Assembly: GCF_004006665.1 (NCBI RefSeq)
Contig: NZ_QOCL01000009.1
Span: forward strand, 372,001-436,000
Source of the DNA: Halobacteriovorax sp. HLS
GTDB lineage: Bacteria > Bdellovibrionota > Bacteriovoracia > Bacteriovoracales > Bacteriovoracaceae
Length of the DNA stretch: 64,000 nucleotides
Direction of reading: 5' to 3'
Numbering within the stretch: position 1 is the first letter of the stretch; every line of letters starts with the position of its first letter. Under the pieces are notes generated by a model that was not told the origin of the DNA, searched no databases, and was given only the letters and a program-made list of their open reading frames with translations. Below, in pieces: positions 59,625 through 64,000 of this stretch. Made by a program: the position numbers and the translations under genes.

Positions 59625-60569
59625 ATGTTCAAACAATTACTACTAGTTAGTGCTATTTTACTAACTTCACTGAACTCATTTGCAAACTCTGCTGAAAATG
59701 CACAGATTACTGATGTGAGTACGTATGAACCTCATTGGACTAAGTTACCAATATTTGGAAAAGAAGCTCATGATCTGGGTTACGAATTGCCAATCCCTGT
59801 AGGTCTCTCACTTGTCTATAACTACCAGTCCATCGACTATAAGGCAGATGAAGATCTTCTTGTACAACTCTCTGGAGGAGTCTTAGGAGCACTATTTAAA
59901 AGTAAACTTCTTATCCCTAAAGATGATGTTAAAATTACAGGTCATGATTCAAGCGTTCAGCTCAGAGCAGATGCATGGGTCTTTCCTTTTCTAAACCTCT
60001 TCGTTGTTGGTGGATATACTGAAGGAAAGAAAAATATTTTAGCAAAAATGGATTCTCTTTCTAATGGTGGGTGGATAGGTGACGCTATATTTGTCGGAAA
60101 GACTTTACCGATTCCTATCGAGTACACCGCTGTTAATTTTGGTGGTGGGATGATTCTTGCTGGACAATATGAACTTTTCAAATGGACAAATCCAATTGTC
60201 TTCACTTTGATGGGGATGGGGACTAATGCATGGACTGATACATTAGATTCCACTATTCAAATGGGTGTTGCACAATTAAAGCTTGGTCAACGATATAAAG
60301 TTCCAGGAGGAATGTTAACTTATCTGATAGGTTATAATTATCAATATCTAAATCAAGATGTAACTGGAAGCTATAATTTTTCTGGAACAGACCTTGAAGT
60401 TCTTATGAGAGATGTGGACTTTGATGTAAAAATTCAAAGTAAAGAAACTCATAACCTAGCAGTAAGTTTTAACTATGACTTTGGACATAAGCAGCGTTGG
60501 AGTATCTTCACTGAGTATGGATTCCTAAATTGGGATCAAGTCGTTTTCCAACTAGGTAGACGCTTCTAA
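59625..60569 (+). CDS. Outer-membrane beta-barrel-type protein of unknown function
   Basis: A 314-residue protein with a signal peptide (cleavage near SFA-NS). The mature part is rich in alternating strands, with Gly/Tyr/Trp-rich segments (VGGYTEGKKN, MLTYLIGYNYQYLNQD), and ends in LGRRF, a terminal Phe as in outer-membrane barrels. The nearby word FGGGMILAGQYELFKWTNPI may be an inward segment. GGAGAG precedes the ATG. It ends 1 bp from the convergent mutM gene. Similar proteins occur in marine gammaproteobacteria by my recollection, without known role. Confidence 0.72.
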   Translation: MFKQLLLVSAILLTSLNSFANSAENAQITDVSTYEPHWTKLPIFGKEAHDLGYELPIPVGLSLVYNYQSIDYKADEDLLVQLSGGVLGALFKSKLLIPKDDVKITGHDSSVQLRADAWVFPFLNLFVVGGYTEGKKNILAKMDSLSNGGWIGDAIFVGKTLPIPIEYTAVNFGGGMILAGQYELFKWTNPIVFTLMGMGTNAWTDTLDSTIQMGVAQLKLGQRYKVPGGMLTYLIGYNYQYLNQDVTGSYNFSGTDLEVLMRDVDFDVKIQSKETHNLAVSFNYDFGHKQRWSIFTEYGFLNWDQVVFQLGRRF

Positions 60570-60570
60570 A

Positions 60571-61383
60571 TTACTTTTGGCACTTAGGGCAGTAGTAAGT
60601 ACCTCTTTGTGCCAAGAATATCTTTTTAACAGGTGTTTCACCACATAATTGACAGATCTTTTGATAGAAAACAACAAGGTGTCCTACGCCACCTCCAGCA
60701 CTTCCTGTCGTATCAGCATAACCACCTTGAAATGTCGTACCACCAGTCTGAGTTGCCCCATCCAAAACAACCTTGCAAGCACTGTGCATTTTTTTTATCT
60801 CAGTAAGAGTCAAAGATTTATTTCTTCTCGTCGGGCGAACAAATGCTCGTGCACAAATTTCGTTCACTATATAGTTACCTGTTCCCGCATAGAGAGACTG
60901 GTCCAGTAGGTGCACTTTTATTTGCCTATTAGGATACTTCTTTATGGTTTCAGTTAAATACTCAATGCTAAACTCTTTAGATCTCAAGTCATGTCCAAGT
61001 TCAGCGAGCTTATCTTGAGTTTCACTCTCACTTAATTGATACATATGACCAAATCTTCTAGGGTCGATATAGCTTAAATAACCTTTAGAGTGCTTGATAC
61101 ATAGGTGATTATGTTTAAGGCCTATTTTATCGCTAGGCCTTTCTTTGCCAATTCTCCAACCTCCAGTCATTCCCAAGTGACTTAGTAAGAATTCATTCTT
61201 ATCAAGTTCAAAGTAGAGCAACTTTCCTTTTCTATGCACTTTAATAATTTTACGATTTGATAAATCAATTGGTGTATGTGCAATTGATGAAATCACAGAT
61301 GACTGCGTACAACTAATAACTTTTAGTGGGAGGATTTCGTTTATTTGGTTTTTTATTGTTTCTACTTCTGGTAGTTCTGGGAT
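60571..61383 (-). CDS. mutM: Formamidopyrimidine-DNA glycosylase, with ATC in place of the start codon
   Basis: A 270-residue Fpg/MutM that removes oxidised purines from DNA. Read from 61383 it begins (ATC)-PELPEVETIKN, the invariant catalytic start (Pro2, Glu3). Later come KGKLLYFEL (Lys57 type), HLGMTGGW, and a zinc finger CQLCGETP...YYCPKCQ at the C-terminus. Full length is normal. The ATC stands where ATG is expected, with GGAG seven bases upstream. The first ordinary in-frame start is GTG at 61296, which would give 241 residues lacking the catalytic Pro and Glu. So either ATC is used as a start or the gene has lost its start. Confidence 0.88.
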   Translation of the reverse strand: MPELPEVETIKNQINEILPLKVISCTQSSVISSIAHTPIDLSNRKIIKVHRKGKLLYFELDKNEFLLSHLGMTGGWRIGKERPSDKIGLKHNHLCIKHSKGYLSYIDPRRFGHMYQLSESETQDKLAELGHDLRSKEFSIEYLTETIKKYPNRQIKVHLLDQSLYAGTGNYIVNEICARAFVRPTRRNKSLTLTEIKKMHSACKVVLDGATQTGGTTFQGGYADTTGSAGGGVGHLVVFYQKICQLCGETPVKKIFLAQRGTYYCPKCQK

Positions 61384-61447
61384 AGCGTAACTCCTAGATA
61401 TTATTAATGTTTCTTGTGTCTTTGTCAGAGTGCGAATAAATCTGAAT

Positions 61448-61477
61448 TTGACATGTTAAACTGTTAAAATTTATAGA
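61448..61477 (+). promoter_or_regulatory. Candidate promoter for the 61594 gene
   Basis: A perfect -35 TTGACA at 61448-61453 is followed after 18 bp by TATAGA at 61472-61477. The ATG lies about 117 bases downstream, which would leave a long leader. The -10 match is fair only. Confidence 0.35.
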
Positions 61478-61593
61478 TTTATTCTTCTCTCCACGATTTC
61501 TCTAGATTATGTACGATTGTATCAATTTTAATCAAGTATATAAATATTTCTATCGCCATATGTAAATATTATTAAATAAATTATAGTGGGGGA

Positions 61594-62841
61594 ATGAAAG
61601 CTATAAATTTAAAACTATTAATTGTTCTATCTTTATTAATCAATTTTCAAGCATATTCTTCTGGGGAATGTTTGTCATCATATTATGACGTAAATCGTTT
61701 TAACGAAATATCTACAGCTGTCTTAGATAGAATAGATAAAGTTTATAGCGATATGGATTATCTGATGGAAAATCATTTTAATTCAGACATTCTAAAGTCA
61801 CAGAGTAGTTATGAGAAAATTCAATTTTTAATATCTACTTTAGACTATAATATAGATGGTGAATTGGAGAGGTCTGGAGATATCTTAGCTGATATTCATT
61901 ATACTGTAGAAAATAATTCCTGTGATAAATCTAAGTTCAAACTACATCAACTTAGTCAAATGATCGCGCTAAAAAATTATTATTCAGATTTAAATTATTT
62001 TGCTGAAATTGAAGAAGAATTTAAATTAAGTGCAGACAGTTTTATAATGTTTCTAATTTTTAAATATTTTGCTTTAGATGATTTAAAAGGTAGTGAGTTA
62101 GCTTCTCAACTGTATTGGAAGATTAGATATCCTTTTTCAAAACTTGACTTTTCTGAAGTCGAATGGATTATTTTTAATCAAGGATTTAATGAGAAATTTG
62201 ATACGGTTGAAGACTTTATCTTGCTAAATAGCCATTTAAAGAGTCCTGAGGTTGTATTAGAATACGTTTCAAGTATGCATTCGTGCAATGTATCTTCTGA
62301 GATTTGTTTTCGTTTTAAAGAGTACTTTGTAAATAAGTTCAATAATATTGATGAAATAAGTAAGTATAATTTTTCTACTAATGATAGGAAGTTTATTTAT
62401 CTTTACTTAGTTAACCCTAAAAAAACAATTGCTTTACTCGAAAAAGCTGGCGTTGCTTCAGAAACATTAAAACTTTTCAAGAAGTACGTTAAGTTAGCTG
62501 GAAGTGAAATATGGTCAGTTGGGTCAAGTAATAAGAATGGACAAGGAGGAACTTCTTTTCATTTTAAGTTAAAAGGTAACAAAGAAAAGAGCTTTTCGGT
62601 CAATGTTAACTCAAGATATTTTTCTTTAAATGCTGTTAATGTAGATACGTCAAAAAATGATGACCTAGATATTGTTGTGAAAGTGGGTGATAGAATTTTA
62701 GACTATAGACCAGGTGTTTTTTTGAATAAATATAATATTTGTAATGATATTTCAGATTGTCGTGTAACTATGACAATCAAAAATAGAAAAAGTAAGTCTG
62801 TAAAAGTTTGGGTGGATCAGTTTTATGGTTCAGAAATATAA
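61594..62841 (+). CDS. Secreted protein of unknown function
   Basis: A 415-residue protein with a signal peptide (cleavage near AYS-SG). Residues 25-310 are helical and rich in Tyr, Phe, Leu and Asp. The last 100 residues look like a beta-sandwich (GGTSFHFKLKGNKEKSFSVNVNS onward, with a cysteine pair NICNDISDC), similar in feel to C-terminal pre-peptidase or carbohydrate-binding-like domains. GGGGG precedes the ATG. The base composition is more AT-rich than its neighbours. No family recognised. Confidence 0.68.
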   Translation: MKAINLKLLIVLSLLINFQAYSSGECLSSYYDVNRFNEISTAVLDRIDKVYSDMDYLMENHFNSDILKSQSSYEKIQFLISTLDYNIDGELERSGDILADIHYTVENNSCDKSKFKLHQLSQMIALKNYYSDLNYFAEIEEEFKLSADSFIMFLIFKYFALDDLKGSELASQLYWKIRYPFSKLDFSEVEWIIFNQGFNEKFDTVEDFILLNSHLKSPEVVLEYVSSMHSCNVSSEICFRFKEYFVNKFNNIDEISKYNFSTNDRKFIYLYLVNPKKTIALLEKAGVASETLKLFKKYVKLAGSEIWSVGSSNKNGQGGTSFHFKLKGNKEKSFSVNVNSRYFSLNAVNVDTSKNDDLDIVVKVGDRILDYRPGVFLNKYNICNDISDCRVTMTIKNRKSKSVKVWVDQFYGSEI

Positions 62842-63207
62842 TGGTCAAACCTGATTCTGAATTATTTATACTCCTAAATTATATAGGATAAGTTATTGTA
62901 ATGGCTAAGTGGCTACTTTTTTAAAAAATCTGACCGATCTATGAACTCATGTGAAGTTCAATTAAATAATGTGAAATAGATAAAGTTTGCGAAGACGAGT
63001 TTTAATTCGTAAGTATTAAAAAAAAAAACGACGAGAGTTGAAATTGTTTAGCCACCGGTTAGTTCGGGAATAGTGACAATAAGTGTCTGCAATGAAAGAA
63101 TAAAGTAACGAAATCAACTTAGCAAATTTGGTACTCAAGAGTACTCGAGCTTAGTTATAGTTTCATCTCATGATATTCCCATGACATGAATTGGTTATAA
63201 AATAGCA
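62842..63207. other. Intergenic region with no evident feature
   Basis: This 366-bp AT-rich gap separates two plus-strand genes. I see an A-run of 12 (63018-63029) and a cluster of small palindromes (GTACTC-AA-GAGTAC and CTCGAG around 63131-63149). There is no terminator with a T-run, no RNA gene and no coding frame. The promoter of the 63208 gene should lie here. Confidence 0.4.
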
Positions 63208-64000
63208 ATGAAGCAAAAAATATCGCTTATCATATTCATTTTAGGGCTGGTTCTAGTGATTTTCTCGTTCACACTTAGAGAGTCATACGAAAAAGAGATG
63301 TATCAGTTATATATAAACCAGCAAAAAGATAGTCTTGTTAAGGGGTGGACAAAAAGCTGGCAAGATTACCTAGTGCAAAACTATAAGCAAGAATCTGACT
63401 CAAATGTTATTACAGTAAAGGTTGATCGCAATGGGAAGCTGGTTGATAAGAGTTTTTTCCCTACTAAATCAAAAAGTGAAAGTGACTGGAAGCAGTTCAA
63501 TTCATTATCTAAGGTTAATCAAAAGAAGTTTCTTGAGTCCCAACTAGAAAAGAAGGGGAGCTGGGATAAGGCACTAGCTGTTAAGAGGTTGTATTCTCTG
63601 GATGGTTCTTATCAATTCAAAGAACTTAGCCTTTATGAAATGACTCTTGTTGACCAAAAAATAAAAGAGTCGGTTTCACTCATCTTTACGCAATTAAAAA
63701 ATAAATCTGATTTTAGTAATATAGAAAATCGCTATACTTTTGATGATGTCTTAATGATCGCTGATAAAGATGGAGTTGTATCATTATCAGTTCCATCGCT
63801 AAACTATCTAACAAAGACGATGTTTCAAGCTTTTAGAAGTGATGCCAATGTTACTGAGATAGAGTTATCCACAAACCCTTTCAATATTCAAGTCAAGCAA
63901 GGGTTTAATCCTTTTAAGTTCAATTCTGTTAGAGAAAAAACTCTAATGGGGCTTGGTTTTGTCTTACTCTTTTTAGCTGTAGGACTTTATTTATTGGAAC
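63208..64000 (+). CDS. Membrane sensor-type protein, N-terminal part, cut by window edge
   Basis: The reading frame from ATG 63208 stays open to the end of the window (264 codons). It shows a membrane helix at residues 5-22, a periplasmic domain of about 225 mainly charged residues, and a second helix starting near residue 250 (LMGLGFVLLFLAVGLYLLE). This is the layout of a histidine kinase or similar transmembrane sensor, whose cytoplasmic part would follow beyond the window. The kinase identity is inference. Confidence 0.65.
   Translation, partial: MKQKISLIIFILGLVLVIFSFTLRESYEKEMYQLYINQQKDSLVKGWTKSWQDYLVQNYKQESDSNVITVKVDRNGKLVDKSFFPTKSKSESDWKQFNSLSKVNQKKFLESQLEKKGSWDKALAVKRLYSLDGSYQFKELSLYEMTLVDQKIKESVSLIFTQLKNKSDFSNIENRYTFDDVLMIADKDGVVSLSVPSLNYLTKTMFQAFRSDANVTEIELSTNPFNIQVKQGFNPFKFNSVREKTLMGLGFVLLFLAVGLYLLE

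Noticed and set aside
1-64000. tRNA, rRNA, CRISPR arrays, insertion sequences, prophage or integrase genes
   Set aside because: I looked for T-loop motifs, direct repeat arrays, transposase motifs and terminal inverted repeats and saw none that hold up.

Overview
The window is low-GC bacterial DNA, densely packed with genes on both strands. It carries no rRNA, tRNA, CRISPR array, insertion sequence or integrase that I can see. The gene set fits a marine member of the Bdellovibrionota, most likely a Halobacteriovorax/Bacteriovorax-type organism. The grounds are a bacterial histone, many exported proteins and lipoproteins of no known family, several single-domain response regulators, orphan periplasmic binding proteins, and an MFS-acyltransferase fusion. 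This assignment is inference from gene content and base composition, not a database match.

Layout. 1-9.2 kb: the start of a sodium/solute symporter-type protein (cut by the window edge), a YHYH-domain protein, a HAD phosphatase, the MgtE magnesium transporter, a large secreted protein, a tRNA-dihydrouridine synthase and a DUF4136 lipoprotein. 9.3-11.1 kb: RNA-binding proteins (RRM, CvfB) and a DUF1499 protein. 11.9-15.5 kb: a sulfur module. A Crp/Fnr regulator and a TauE exporter diverge from a persulfide dioxygenase, two YeeE/YedE half-transporters and an OsmC protein, with a perfect FNR-type box between the two arms. 15.5-24 kb: CarD, a binding protein, an O-methyltransferase, a TM2 protein, GDPD, an HPt/receiver protein, a receiver, a histone with a lysine-rich tail and a chemoreceptor. 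24-33.9 kb: an M23 peptidase, RmuC, a lone receiver, an esterase, ribosomal protein L25, an 11-fold cysteine-repeat protein, a zincin-like lipoprotein, TrmB, an EamA transporter and glutaredoxin 2. 33.9-46.2 kb: the MFS-PlsC fusion, a PPC protein, a HAD phosphatase, an MFS transporter, a divergent transketolase, an aldehyde dehydrogenase with a START protein, and two orphan binding proteins. 46.4-53.1 kb: a di-heme cytochrome, GNAT, and a tight operon of FAD oxidase, DUF1338, GDPD, an anchored coiled-coil protein and NUDIX, then a convergent NYN protein. 53.1-64 kb: a 1205-residue EF-hand-like lipoprotein, two outer-membrane barrel candidates, a DUF374 acyltransferase, an RRM protein, formamidopyrimidine-DNA glycosylase (with no standard start codon), a secreted protein and the start of a probable sensor.

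How it works together. The sulfur module most plausibly oxidises and moves sulfide/persulfide-derived sulfur under control of the neighbouring Crp/Fnr protein. The FAD oxidase and DUF1338 protein resemble steps of lysine/2-oxoadipate breakdown. The RRM, CvfB, Dus, TrmB and L25 genes form a scattered translation/RNA set.

The most notable points are: the tailed histone; mutM, whose conserved PELPEVE start is preceded by ATC rather than ATG; a cysteine-repeat protein whose signal-peptide region overlaps the rplY terminator and has no ordinary start; a recurring arrangement in which an intergenic hairpin hides the next gene's Shine-Dalgarno sequence; and convergent gene pairs that almost all overlap or abut.
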